In this document: piece after piece, positions 42,779 to 50,506 of the stretch | Position numbering within the stretch: position 1 is the first letter of the stretch | Layout: every line of letters begins with the position of its first letter | Source of the DNA: an uncultured Alphaproteobacteria bacterium | GTDB taxonomy: Bacteria > Pseudomonadota > Alphaproteobacteria > Caulobacterales > Caulobacteraceae | Assembly (NCBI GenBank): GCA_937920085.1 | Contig: CALETE010000012.1 | Coordinates: 104,501-168,500 of the forward strand | Reading direction: 5' to 3' | DNA length: 64,000 nt | The notes under the pieces: model-generated | What the model was told of the DNA's origin: nothing | The model's database searches: none | What the model saw: the letters and a program-made list of their open reading frames with translations, nothing else | Position numbers and translations under genes: made by a program

Positions 42779-44700
42779 TTGGCCTTCTCCACAGCCTTGC
42801 CTGTCTTCGGATCGAGGGGTTCAAGGCCAAGGGCGGCCCTGGCCGCATTGGCGTTGGTCTTGGGTTTAATCGTTGCGCGGGCCGATTTGCGTGCGTCGGC
42901 GCCAATTTCGCGGAAAAGCGTCTGGGTTAATTGAGGACGGGTGGCTTGCGCCATCCGGCCCAGGGCGGTGGGAACGGGACCCCGCAAGGCCTCGACCTTG
43001 CCAACGACGATTCCAAAGGCCTTGGCATCTTCCCCATTAAAGGCCTCGCCGACCTTGAGGCCGAAAATCTTGCTCAAGGATTCCTGTGAGAGGTCTTTGT
43101 TCTGCCCGGCATTCTGGCGATCTAGTCCGACCACATGGGCGACATGGCCTCCGACGGACCCAGCTACAGCTTCGAGCGACTCACCCTTTTCAACCCGTGC
43201 GGTGAGGTCATCGGCCTTGGCCCGAAGTCGTTTGGCGACCTCCTGTGCCATCCAAACCTGGGCGAGCCTCGGACGAACCTCGGAAAGCGCCGGAAGGGCC
43301 TTCGGAATAATTTTATCCACCCGGACTGCGAAGCTCTCGCCATTGCCTTCATCTTCGATTTCGCTCTCGCCCCCCTGGGGCAGGGCAAAGGCTGTTTGAA
43401 CCAATTTCAGGGTCAAGCCGGGGACAGGTTGTCCCAAGGGGCTGGCACCCTGTTGCGACACAGGGCCGAGGGTCATGGTGGGAACCCCTGCCTTTGCCGA
43501 AGCCTCGGTCAGGCTTGCGCCGCCAGCGTGGGCATCATCGTATTTCTGGCTGAGTTCATAGACCTTTTCAGCCGCCGCGGTCTTACGCGCCTCGGCCTCC
43601 AGCATGGGGCGTACTTCTGCGATGGTCGCCACGTGGCCTGGGGTAATGCCGAAGACCTTGACGACAGCCGACCCCAGCCCGCCTTGAACCACTTGGACAG
43701 CCCCGACAGCCATAGAAAAGGCAGCGTCGCCAACTTTTGGATCGGCAATCGCGACCTTCGGCTTTTCTAAATAGGCGATGGCATCGACCCCATTGGCTTT
43801 CGCGATTGCTCTGGGGTCTTCCCCCTTGGCGAGGCGCGTTGCGATCGCTTGAGCGGTCGCTGCGTCTTTTGCCGGGATCTGCACAAGACTGCGGACCTCA
43901 GGCTTGTTGAGCGTATCTTTTCGGAAATCGAACTGCTTTTGGATTTCAGCTTCAGTGACAGGCAGGTTAGCGCCGACGAGCGAGGGGCTAAAGCGGACCA
44001 CGGTTAAGACCCGAAATTCAGGGCGCATCAGGCGAGAGGCATTGTCCTGCATGAACTTCGTGAGTTGGGCGTCGGTGGGCGGAGTGACAGCCGGAACCGC
44101 GCCCGGGCCAACCGAGAAATATCCCACGTCCCGGGTTTCGGTCATGTAGATCGCTCCGAGGGCAGTATAGGCGCGGGGCGCGCGAAGTCCGTCTACGATC
44201 GCAGAGACCAGATGGGTTTGAGAAATTTCATCCCTCAGGCTTGCCTCGAATTTATCCACAGTCAGGTTATTTTGCTGAAGGGTCTGTTGGTACAAAACCT
44301 TGTCAAATCGGCCGGAAACTTGATCGAAAAAGGCTGGAATTTTCTCGATCTGTGCCTTGATCAATTGGTCAGAGGGGCGGAGGCCGATCTTGTCCAGAAG
44401 CGCGGCGAATGCCTCCCGAGTGGCCAACTCCTCGATGAGCCGGGCGTCATAATGGTTTTCGACCATCATTTCCGTTGTAACGGGCTGGCCAGATTGTTGC
44501 TCCAGCCCCTTTCGGGCTTGGTCCCACTGAGTCTTGAAATCCTGGGGACTAATCGTCCGTGTTCCCGCAACCACGACCTCGCTGGTCGAGTGTCCCTTAA
44601 AGACGTCACGGACGCCAAATAAGCCGAAGCTGATGACCAAGATGGCAATCAGTATGCCGGCGAGGGGCGATTTGGCGAAGGCGCGGAATGACGAGAGCAT
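42775..44700 (-). CDS. ppiD: Peptidyl-prolyl isomerase PpiD/SurA-like membrane chaperone
   Basis: Inner-membrane-anchored periplasmic folding factor. It has 641 residues from ATG 44700. One N-terminal membrane anchor (about 13-30, AGILIAILVISFGLFGV) precedes a SurA-like chaperone domain (about 35-230), parvulin-type segments and a Gln/Lys-rich helical C-terminus. AGGAAAGG lies just before the ATG; an in-frame start at 44721 is less likely. The parvulin core is weakly conserved by eye, so isomerase activity is uncertain. It is co-transcribed with trpE and divergent from tpiA. Confidence 0.85.
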   Translation of the reverse strand: MLSSFRAFAKSPLAGILIAILVISFGLFGVRDVFKGHSTSEVVVAGTRTISPQDFKTQWDQARKGLEQQSGQPVTTEMMVENHYDARLIEELATREAFAALLDKIGLRPSDQLIKAQIEKIPAFFDQVSGRFDKVLYQQTLQQNNLTVDKFEASLRDEISQTHLVSAIVDGLRAPRAYTALGAIYMTETRDVGYFSVGPGAVPAVTPPTDAQLTKFMQDNASRLMRPEFRVLTVVRFSPSLVGANLPVTEAEIQKQFDFRKDTLNKPEVRSLVQIPAKDAATAQAIATRLAKGEDPRAIAKANGVDAIAYLEKPKVAIADPKVGDAAFSMAVGAVQVVQGGLGSAVVKVFGITPGHVATIAEVRPMLEAEARKTAAAEKVYELSQKYDDAHAGGASLTEASAKAGVPTMTLGPVSQQGASPLGQPVPGLTLKLVQTAFALPQGGESEIEDEGNGESFAVRVDKIIPKALPALSEVRPRLAQVWMAQEVAKRLRAKADDLTARVEKGESLEAVAGSVGGHVAHVVGLDRQNAGQNKDLSQESLSKIFGLKVGEAFNGEDAKAFGIVVGKVEALRGPVPTALGRMAQATRPQLTQTLFREIGADARKSARATIKPKTNANAARAALGLEPLDPKTGKAVEKAK

Positions 44701-44881
44701 GAAACCTTTCCTGGCTTCCAAAGCGGAGCCAACCTTTGCAGGCGGTATAGTGGGTCATAGTGACCCCCCGCAAGCACCCCTGCACCCAAGGCGAGGTCGC
44801 ATCCTGTTCCTTCGACCGTGACACGGGCTTTGACTTGCCGTAATTCGCCTCATCATCAGTCGTAAATGGGTCGCGATCGCC

Positions 44882-45625
44882 ATGCCATCTTCCGCCGCAT
44901 TCATTGTTGGAAATTGGAAGATGAACGGGTTGGAAGCCGACCTGGATCAGCTCCTCGCGATGGAAGACGGCTTAGAAGGCGTGGAGGCCCGCATCGGGAT
45001 TTGTCCCCCTGCTACGCTTTTGGGTCGGGCCTCCCAGGCGCTTAAATCCTCTCAGATCATTCTTGGTGGCCAAGATTGCCGCGCTGAGGTCAAGGGTGCC
45101 TTCACCGGGGATGTCTCGGCTGAAATGCTTGCTGATGCCGGGGCCAGCCTGGTGATCCTGGGACATTCCGAGCGTCGCGCCGGCTATGGGGAGACCGACG
45201 CCATGGTGGCAAACAAGGTCTTGGCCGCCTTGCGGGCTGGGCTTGAGCCCATAGTTTGCATTGGTGAGACGCTGGAGCAAAGGCGCGCCGGTGAGGCGCT
45301 GAAGGTCGTGGTCGGGCAGGTCATCGGGTCCCTGCCTTCGGACGTCGCGGGCCGCCCCTTCGCCGTCGCCTATGAGCCGGTCTGGGCTATCGGCACAGGA
45401 CTGACACCGACCCTCTCGGAAATTGAGGATGTGCATGTGGCAATCCGGTCGGCGCTGACGGATCTTTTGGGTCCCTCAGGCCTCCAGCCACCCATCCTGT
45501 ATGGAGGATCGGTGAAACCAGACAACGCTGCAGAAATCCTTAGGGCTAAGGAAGTGGGCGGTGCCCTGGTCGGCGGTGCTTCTCTAAAATCGACTGATTT
45601 CCTCGCCATTATTCGGGCCGCCTAG
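44882..45625 (+). CDS. tpiA: Triosephosphate isomerase
   Basis: Interconverts DHAP and glyceraldehyde 3-phosphate in glycolysis and gluconeogenesis. It has 247 residues and a TIM barrel. Active-site parts are GNWKMNG with Lys13, VILGHSERRAGYGE with the electrophilic His, and AYEPVWAIGTGLTP with the catalytic Glu. The C-terminal phosphate-binding LYGGSVKPDNAAEIL and GGALVGGASL are present. ATG 44882 is divergent from ppiD across a 181-base region that should contain both promoters; I could not assign a convincing promoter there. Confidence 0.97.
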   Translation: MPSSAAFIVGNWKMNGLEADLDQLLAMEDGLEGVEARIGICPPATLLGRASQALKSSQIILGGQDCRAEVKGAFTGDVSAEMLADAGASLVILGHSERRAGYGETDAMVANKVLAALRAGLEPIVCIGETLEQRRAGEALKVVVGQVIGSLPSDVAGRPFAVAYEPVWAIGTGLTPTLSEIEDVHVAIRSALTDLLGPSGLQPPILYGGSVKPDNAAEILRAKEVGGALVGGASLKSTDFLAIIRAA

Positions 45626-45649
45626 GTCAGAGCCCGCTGGAGTAACGCT

Positions 45650-46633
45650 ATGACAGCTACACGCAAGGTCGGCCCATTCGACGTTTTCCCCATCGGTCTA
45701 GGCTGTATGAGCTTGTCTCACGCCTATGGTCCTCCCCCGCCAAGGGACCAAGCCGAGCGGGTTTTGAAGGGGGCCTTGGATGCTGGCTACACCTTCTTCG
45801 ATACTGCTGCGGTCTATGGCCTGGGGCATAACGAGACCCTGGTCGGCGAGGTCTTGGGTGATCGACGCAAGGACTTTGTTTTGGCCTCAAAGTGCGGCCT
45901 CAGCCGTGGCGATCAGAGAGAGCTCAATGGAAGCCCTGAGGTTCTTAAAGCCACCTGTGAAGACAGCCTTCGCCGCTTGAAGACCGACGTCATCGACCTT
46001 TACTATCTACATCGCTGGGATAAGCGGATCCCCATTGAAGACAGCGTTGGGGCCCTGGCCGACCTGGTCAAGGAAGGCAAGATCAAGACCATTGGTCTTT
46101 CTGAAGTCTCGGCTCCGACCCTGCGGCGCGCTCACGCTACCCATCCCATTGCCGCACTTCAGACCGAGTATTCGCCTTGGACCCGCAATCCCGAAATCGC
46201 GGTTCTCCAAGCCTGCCGCGAACTTGGGGTCACCTTTGTGGCCTTTAGTCCAGTGGGCCGGGGTTTCCTGGCGGGTGGTGTGATGGATGCAGCGGCGCTG
46301 GCTGAAGGGGATTTCCGAACAGGCATGCCGCGGTTTCAGGGGGAGGCCTTCAAGGCAAATCTGGCCCTCTTCGAAAAGTTCAAGGCCATCGCCGATGAGG
46401 CAGGATGCACGCCATCCCAACTATGCCTTGCCTGGCTGATGCAAAAAGACCCGACCATCGTCTCTATCCCGGGAACCACCAGCCCCGAGCACATGCTCGA
46501 AAACGCACTCGCGGCCAAGGTGACCCTCAGCTCAGACATCATGGCCCGTATCGAGGCGACAGTGAACGGCTCAACAGTGACAGGGCCACGCTATGCGCCA
46601 GCCATGCAGGCCTCAGTGGACACTGAGGACTAG
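45650..46633 (+). CDS. Aldo/keto reductase
   Basis: NAD(P)H-dependent oxidoreductase of the AKR superfamily. It has 327 residues and a TIM barrel. The catalytic tetrad is Asp51, Tyr56, Lys81 and His121 (FFDTAAVYG, LASKCG, YYLHRWD). GRGFLAGG and the C-terminal cofactor-binding SIPGTTSPEHMLENALAA are typical of the AKR13/YakC-like group. It lies 24 bases after tpiA on the same strand and overlaps the peptide transporter gene tail-to-tail (CTAG). The substrate cannot be inferred. Confidence 0.92.
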   Translation: MTATRKVGPFDVFPIGLGCMSLSHAYGPPPPRDQAERVLKGALDAGYTFFDTAAVYGLGHNETLVGEVLGDRRKDFVLASKCGLSRGDQRELNGSPEVLKATCEDSLRRLKTDVIDLYYLHRWDKRIPIEDSVGALADLVKEGKIKTIGLSEVSAPTLRRAHATHPIAALQTEYSPWTRNPEIAVLQACRELGVTFVAFSPVGRGFLAGGVMDAAALAEGDFRTGMPRFQGEAFKANLALFEKFKAIADEAGCTPSQLCLAWLMQKDPTIVSIPGTTSPEHMLENALAAKVTLSSDIMARIEATVNGSTVTGPRYAPAMQASVDTED

Positions 46634-47997
46634 GTTTGGACAATCCGGTGGGCTGACCTTGCATAAAGGCGGCCCACCAACCAGACGGAGACGCCGCCCC
46701 CAGCCACCAGGGCCGCGTGAAGGCTCCAGAAAGCCACCGGCGTCATGTGCTCATAGAAGCCGCCAATACGGCCGCTGATAAAGCTGCCAATGGTCGTGGT
46801 CAGGGCGTTGACCCCCAGCATGGTGGCGTTGAAGCTCCTAGGCGCTAGCCGTGAAAATAGGCTGTTCAAGGTCGGCACGGTGAAGAGCCAGCCGAGATTT
46901 GAGACAAAGTGGAAGGCGATGGCCACCACGAGAGGCGTCCTGCCGCTTCCATCCAGGACGTACTGCCCGCCCGCCAGGAACATGGTGGCTGAGCTGAAGA
47001 TCAGGCAGCCAATGGCGATCTTTGTGAATTCCTCCGGCTCGGCCTTGCGGTTGGCCTGCCACCGCCAAAGGGCCAGCATCGGCGGGAGGAGGATAAAGGG
47101 TGCCAGGCCGTCCAAGGATTGCAGCCAGGGTATAGGCATGGTCCAGCCAGCGATCTTCAGCTGAAGGTGATCGCGCACCCAGATGTTGTAAGTGTTCCAG
47201 ATCTGCGATTGCGCCACCCAGAACATGGCGGCACCAGGAACGACAGCGAACAAGAAGCCTAAGCGGCCATAGTCAGCGCGGGTCAGGGGGGAGGCCGCGA
47301 CAGCTTCCGTCCTGGGGGCGTCCTTGGGCAGCTTGGCTTGGCCGAGAAGGTAAACCACCAGCCCGACCATCATGCCCACGGCGGCGAAGCCAAAGCCGAT
47401 GTGCCAACCATAGGCCTGTCCCAGCGCACCGGTGACAAGCGGTGCGACGAAGGCCCCGAAATTGATGACGCTGCCATAGATCTGAAAGGCAACGCCCCGG
47501 CGGCGGTCCTCTTTGCTGTAGAGCTCGCCGATCTGCGGCGCCACATTGCCCCGAACGAAACCGGCCCCGATGATCAGCAGCAGGAGGGCCAGAAGGAAGG
47601 TCTTGTCGAAGGCGAGGGACAGATGGCCCGCCGCCATGCACAGGGCACCAATGATGATGCTGGTGCGTCGCCCGAGGAAGCGGTCACCCAGAAAGCCGCC
47701 GATCAGCGGTGTAAGGGCGACCAGGCCCACGTAGAGCCCAAAGATCTGCGAAGCGAGGGCTTGGGTCGACAGGGGCCCGAATACTTGCTCGAGGCCGGCG
47801 CGAAAGCCAGCAAAGCCGGAAATATTCTCCACATGACCTGGCAGGAGCAATTGCCCGACCATGTAGAGGACCAGCAAGGACTGCATGCCATAGAAGGAAA
47901 TTCGGTCCCAGACCTCCAGCCCAGCCAGGACCCCTAGGCCTGCAGGATGGCCAAAGAAAGCAGTGTCTGACTTGGGGGCGGCGTCGGTGGTCGACAT
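46630..47997 (-). CDS. POT/PTR-family peptide MFS transporter
   Basis: Proton-coupled di/tripeptide importer of the inner membrane. It has 455 residues and about 12 predicted helices. POT signatures include the first-helix LEVWDRISFYGMQSLLVLYM, LTPLIGGFLGDRFLGRRTSI and the FQIYGSVINFGAFVAPLVTG segment. The usual ExxER proton-coupling motif reads ExxDR here. ATG 47997 is used. The stop shares CTAG with the aldo/keto reductase. No co-transcribed partner is evident, and substrate range is unknown. Confidence 0.9.
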   Translation of the reverse strand: MSTTDAAPKSDTAFFGHPAGLGVLAGLEVWDRISFYGMQSLLVLYMVGQLLLPGHVENISGFAGFRAGLEQVFGPLSTQALASQIFGLYVGLVALTPLIGGFLGDRFLGRRTSIIIGALCMAAGHLSLAFDKTFLLALLLLIIGAGFVRGNVAPQIGELYSKEDRRRGVAFQIYGSVINFGAFVAPLVTGALGQAYGWHIGFGFAAVGMMVGLVVYLLGQAKLPKDAPRTEAVAASPLTRADYGRLGFLFAVVPGAAMFWVAQSQIWNTYNIWVRDHLQLKIAGWTMPIPWLQSLDGLAPFILLPPMLALWRWQANRKAEPEEFTKIAIGCLIFSSATMFLAGGQYVLDGSGRTPLVVAIAFHFVSNLGWLFTVPTLNSLFSRLAPRSFNATMLGVNALTTTIGSFISGRIGGFYEHMTPVAFWSLHAALVAGGGVSVWLVGRLYARSAHRIVQT

Positions 47998-48129
47998 GGG
48001 GGATTGTCCTAAATTCCCCCAAGTCTACGAACCATTGAACCTGACGGGTGGGCTATCCAAACAGGGCCTTTCCTTGGCCGCAAGCCAGGGCATGCGATCT
48101 GGGGTGTCAAAATCCCCTGTGAGCAAAAT

Positions 48130-48858
48130 CTAGACGGGCGTTTTCGCCAGCTTTGGTCTCGCGCCAATGGCGAGGGCCAAGCCTAGGCAAAGTAACCAGA
48201 CCATCCAGATCATGAAGGCGAAGGGTGCCAGTTCTATGGGCTGTAGGTCTGGCAGGACCGTCGCGAACAGTTCAGTCTGGGCCAGGAGCCAAAGGGGCAG
48301 GGAGATCAGGCCCGGCGCTGTCGAAAGCCTGAGCCAGCCCCCTGACCGCCAGCTTGCCCCGAGAATTCCGCTCGTCCAAATGACCAACAAGACTTGGCCA
48401 AGATGCTCCCCGAGAGCAACGCCGCCGTACTGATTAAGGGCCAGATAGATTTGGGTGATGGCGGCGCGATCAGCCGAGCCCGGTGCCGCGCTTAGGTAGG
48501 TCGAGGCTAGTCCTGGAACCACAAACACCCAGCGCAAGAGCCCTATGGCTTGAACCAGACCGCTCGCCACACCCGCCCAGGTGAATATCGATACATCCTG
48601 TCCAAAATCCAACCTGAGGGCCTGGGCGATCACAGGCGCTGTAAAAAGAAACAGCAAGGCCGACCAGGCAAAGCCGGTCCACGCCATGACCAGTGGCGCA
48701 CCCCCCTGATGGAACCGGGTCAGGACCACGGCAGCCGGCTCGCGCAGGACGTCGTCATATCCAAAGAGCTCAATGAGGTAGGTGTAGGAGACATTGGCCA
48801 GGACCAGGAACCCGATGAGCAGAAGGGCGGATATCCCCCCATAGGTAAGCTTAGGCAT
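48130..48858 (-). CDS. DUF4386 family membrane protein
   Basis: A 242-residue protein with about six predicted helices. The pattern of GGISALLLIGFLVLANV at the N-terminus, RFHQGGAPLVMAWTGFAWSA and YGGVALGEHLGQVLLVIWT matches the DUF4386 family, often found beside TetR regulators. Function is unknown. Its ATG overlaps the upstream TetR gene by eight bases, so the two form an operon and this protein is the likely target of that repressor. Confidence 0.8.
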   Translation of the reverse strand: MPKLTYGGISALLLIGFLVLANVSYTYLIELFGYDDVLREPAAVVLTRFHQGGAPLVMAWTGFAWSALLFLFTAPVIAQALRLDFGQDVSIFTWAGVASGLVQAIGLLRWVFVVPGLASTYLSAAPGSADRAAITQIYLALNQYGGVALGEHLGQVLLVIWTSGILGASWRSGGWLRLSTAPGLISLPLWLLAQTELFATVLPDLQPIELAPFAFMIWMVWLLCLGLALAIGARPKLAKTPV

Positions 48859-49486
48859 GAGCGTTTTCCTCTCCCGAAGGCGTTTGTGCGAAGGCTTTGG
48901 TCGTCAGTCTGTCGAAGGCCGCATCGATCCGCGCCCAAGTGTTTGGGTCCTTGAGATCAAGGCCGGCAAAGCTGCCGTCGTGGTCTTCCCTCAGGGCGAG
49001 GTGATGGGCTGCGGCAATCAGTATGGCGTTGATAGCGGGAGCATCCCACTCTGGCTTCGCCGGTTCCGTTTGCCGCCTGATATTTTCGAACCAGGACTGT
49101 ATCGAAATTGATTTTGCAGCGCCAAGCTTGGCGGTTAGGGCGTTTGTCTCCTGAATCTCCCAGGCAAGAATGCGTTTGACGAGGGGCGTTCTTCGTAGGG
49201 CCTGCAGATAAGTCTTCAGAAGCCGCCCCATGGCGATGGGGTAGGAGGGGGATGGGGACCCTGCGGCTTCCATCGGCAACCAAAGGCCTAGGTCCTGCCC
49301 CAGGGCTTCGGCCAAGCCTTCCACACCGCCGAAGTAGCGGTAGATGAGAACTTTGTCGCATCCTGCCTCTCTGGCGACCGTATTGACCCCGAAACTTCCG
49401 AAGCCTGAGTCAGCCAGCACAGTCTTGGCGGCATTGAGTATGCGCGTTCGTGTCTGGTCCTTCGTCGACTTCGGATGTTCCTGCAT
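48851..49486 (-). CDS. TetR-family transcriptional regulator
   Basis: Ligand-responsive repressor. It has 211 residues. The N-terminal helix-turn-helix is TRTRILNAAKTVLADSGFGS to VAREAGCDKVLIYRYFGG (about 12-53), with the recognition helix ending in YRYFGG as in the family. The C-terminal ligand domain (about 65-200) is helical and unlike any I recognise. ATG 49486 sits just downstream of two near-perfect 16-base palindromes (49498-49538), likely its own operators. It is translationally coupled to the DUF4386 gene. Confidence 0.93.
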   Translation of the reverse strand: MQEHPKSTKDQTRTRILNAAKTVLADSGFGSFGVNTVAREAGCDKVLIYRYFGGVEGLAEALGQDLGLWLPMEAAGSPSPSYPIAMGRLLKTYLQALRRTPLVKRILAWEIQETNALTAKLGAAKSISIQSWFENIRRQTEPAKPEWDAPAINAILIAAAHHLALREDHDGSFAGLDLKDPNTWARIDAAFDRLTTKAFAQTPSGEENAHA

Positions 49487-49497
49487 TTTCGCCCCAC

Positions 49498-49538
49498 GTC
49501 ACTGATCGGTGACACCAGGTATGTCACCGCATGGTGAC
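49498..49538. promoter_or_regulatory. Paired palindromic operators of the TetR-DUF4386 operon
   Basis: GTCACTGATCGGTGAC (49498-49513) and GTCACCGCATGGTGAC (49523-49538) both have GTCAC and GTGAC arms. They are 25 bases apart from start to start, so they fall near the same helix face after about 2.4 turns. They lie 12 bases upstream of the tetR ATG, the expected place for autoregulation. Confidence 0.72.
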
Positions 49539-49570
49539 TGTCAATGAAGCAGGGCGTCGTGGGCTAATTC

Positions 49571-49606
49571 AGGCAACAAAAAAGCCGCCCCAGATGAGGC
49601 GGCTTT
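49571..49606 (-). terminator. Intrinsic terminator of the Ala-rich lipoprotein gene
   Basis: The plus-strand arms AAAGCCGCC (49581-49589) and GGCGGCTTT (49598-49606) form a 9-bp stem with an 8-base loop. Read on the minus strand, a T-rich run (TTTTTTGTTG) follows the stem. It begins 46 bases after the lipoprotein stop. Confidence 0.88.
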
Positions 49607-49651
49607 TCCGTTTCGGATCGAACCAGCGCCAGAGGCGCCGACTCTAAATTC

Positions 49652-49903
49652 TTACTTCTTTTCCGGAGCAGCAGGCGCCATGGCGGCGTCAGCGGCAGGA
49701 GCGGCGGCTGCAGGAGCCATAGCAGCGTCAGCAGCAGGAGCGGCAGCGGCGTCAGCGGCCGGAGCAGCAGCGGCGTCGGCAGCAGGAGCAGCAGCGTCGG
49801 CGGCAGGAGCGGCGGCGTCAGCGGCCGGAGCAGCGGGCTTGCTGCAGGCGGCGAGCGAGGCGACAGCGGCCAGAGCCAAGACGGTCAGGGCAATCTTCTT
49901 CAT
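49652..49903 (-). CDS. Ala/Pro-rich small lipoprotein
   Basis: An 83-residue product from ATG 49903, with GGGAGAG as ribosome binding site. The signal peptide ends in the lipobox SLAAC, so Cys20 is lipidated. The rest (about 22-79) is an imperfect repeat of the unit APAADAA, with no predicted fold. It ends in the charged PEKK. It is probably an extended envelope lipoprotein of unknown function. It has its own terminator and is flanked by divergent regulatory DNA on its 5' side. Confidence 0.85.
   Translation of the reverse strand: MKKIALTVLALAAVASLAACSKPAAPAADAAAPAADAAAPAADAAAAPAADAAAAPAADAAMAPAAAAPAADAAMAPAAPEKK
49667..49840 (-). repeat. Coding tandem repeat (APAADAA units)
   Basis: About seven or eight imperfect 21-24-base units within the Ala-rich lipoprotein gene, rich in GCAGCA/GCGGCG. 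Repeat length is likely to vary between strains and may be miscounted by short-read assembly. Confidence 0.75.
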
Positions 49904-50046
49904 TTGTTTCTCTCCCAAGGTGTCCGTTATGAGATCCGCAGCCACTGTGGCCTTGGAATCAGCCGATGGACCGGTTGAGCCTATGGCGATACGGATGGCG
50001 GATCAAGCTTTCGTGAGCGGCCCTTTTTCTCGGGTTTGCTCAGGTA

Positions 50047-50065
50047 TTGATCAGTGCTCGATCAA
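50047..50065. promoter_or_regulatory. Inverted repeat upstream of the SRPBCC gene
   Basis: TTGATC (50047-50052) and GATCAA (50060-50065) are perfect 6-base arms around a 7-base spacer. The second arm runs into the AAGGA ribosome binding site. It could be an operator or a small mRNA hairpin limiting translation. Confidence 0.35.
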
Positions 50066-50074
50066 GGATTGCTC

Positions 50075-50506
50075 ATGGCCTCTATTTTCACCGAGATTTT
50101 TCTGGATCATCCCCTGGATCGGGTTTGGCAGATCCTTGTGGACTTTGACCATTACGCAGACTGGAACCCGCTGAATATCAAGGCAAAAGGTCAGGCGAGC
50201 CTTGGCGCCAGAATCCCGATGACCTTCCTCAATCCAGCCTCCCCGGGCCATACGATCCGGCAAACCGTGACTGTGACCACATTTGAGCCAGGGCGGGCCC
50301 TGGCTTGGTCGGGTTCCATCCCTTTGCTATTCAATGGACGGCACTATTTCACCCTGGCTCAAGAGGCCTCTGGTGTTCGGCTCCAGCACGGGGAGGAGCT
50401 AGGCGGTTGGATTGGCAACCGGTTCACAAAAACCCAAATTGATCGGGACTTTATCCCTCACTATGAGGCCGTGAACCGTGCCTTGGCCCAACGCTTGGCA
50501 GGCTAA
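50075..50506 (+). CDS. SRPBCC-family protein
   Basis: A 143-residue protein of the START-like SRPBCC fold (hydrophobic-ligand-binding helix-grip). Recognisable features are the N-terminal FLDHPLDRVWQILVDFDHYADWNP pattern (quoted here only as a whole-family landmark), the LAWSG and HYFTLAQEASGVRLQHGEE strands, and a long C-terminal helix. ATG 50075 with AAGGA upstream is preferred over an in-frame start at 50054. Its stop overlaps the ksgA stop tail-to-tail. Ligand and role are unknown. Confidence 0.82.
   Translation: MASIFTEIFLDHPLDRVWQILVDFDHYADWNPLNIKAKGQASLGARIPMTFLNPASPGHTIRQTVTVTTFEPGRALAWSGSIPLLFNGRHYFTLAQEASGVRLQHGEELGGWIGNRFTKTQIDRDFIPHYEAVNRALAQRLAG

Noticed and set aside
44722..44881. 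Promoter elements for tpiA and ppiD
   Set aside because: TTGACT (44830) and TATAGT-like strings occur, but no pair has both good matches and proper spacing.
47338..47937. A 199-codon plus-strand frame
   Set aside because: Antisense to the POT transporter, rich in Gln/Lys/Asp as expected from reverse-reading hydrophobic codons; no family features.
49667..49840. CRISPR-like repetitive block
   Set aside because: The repeats are 21-24 bases without unique spacers, stay in frame and encode Ala/Pro/Asp in a lipoprotein.
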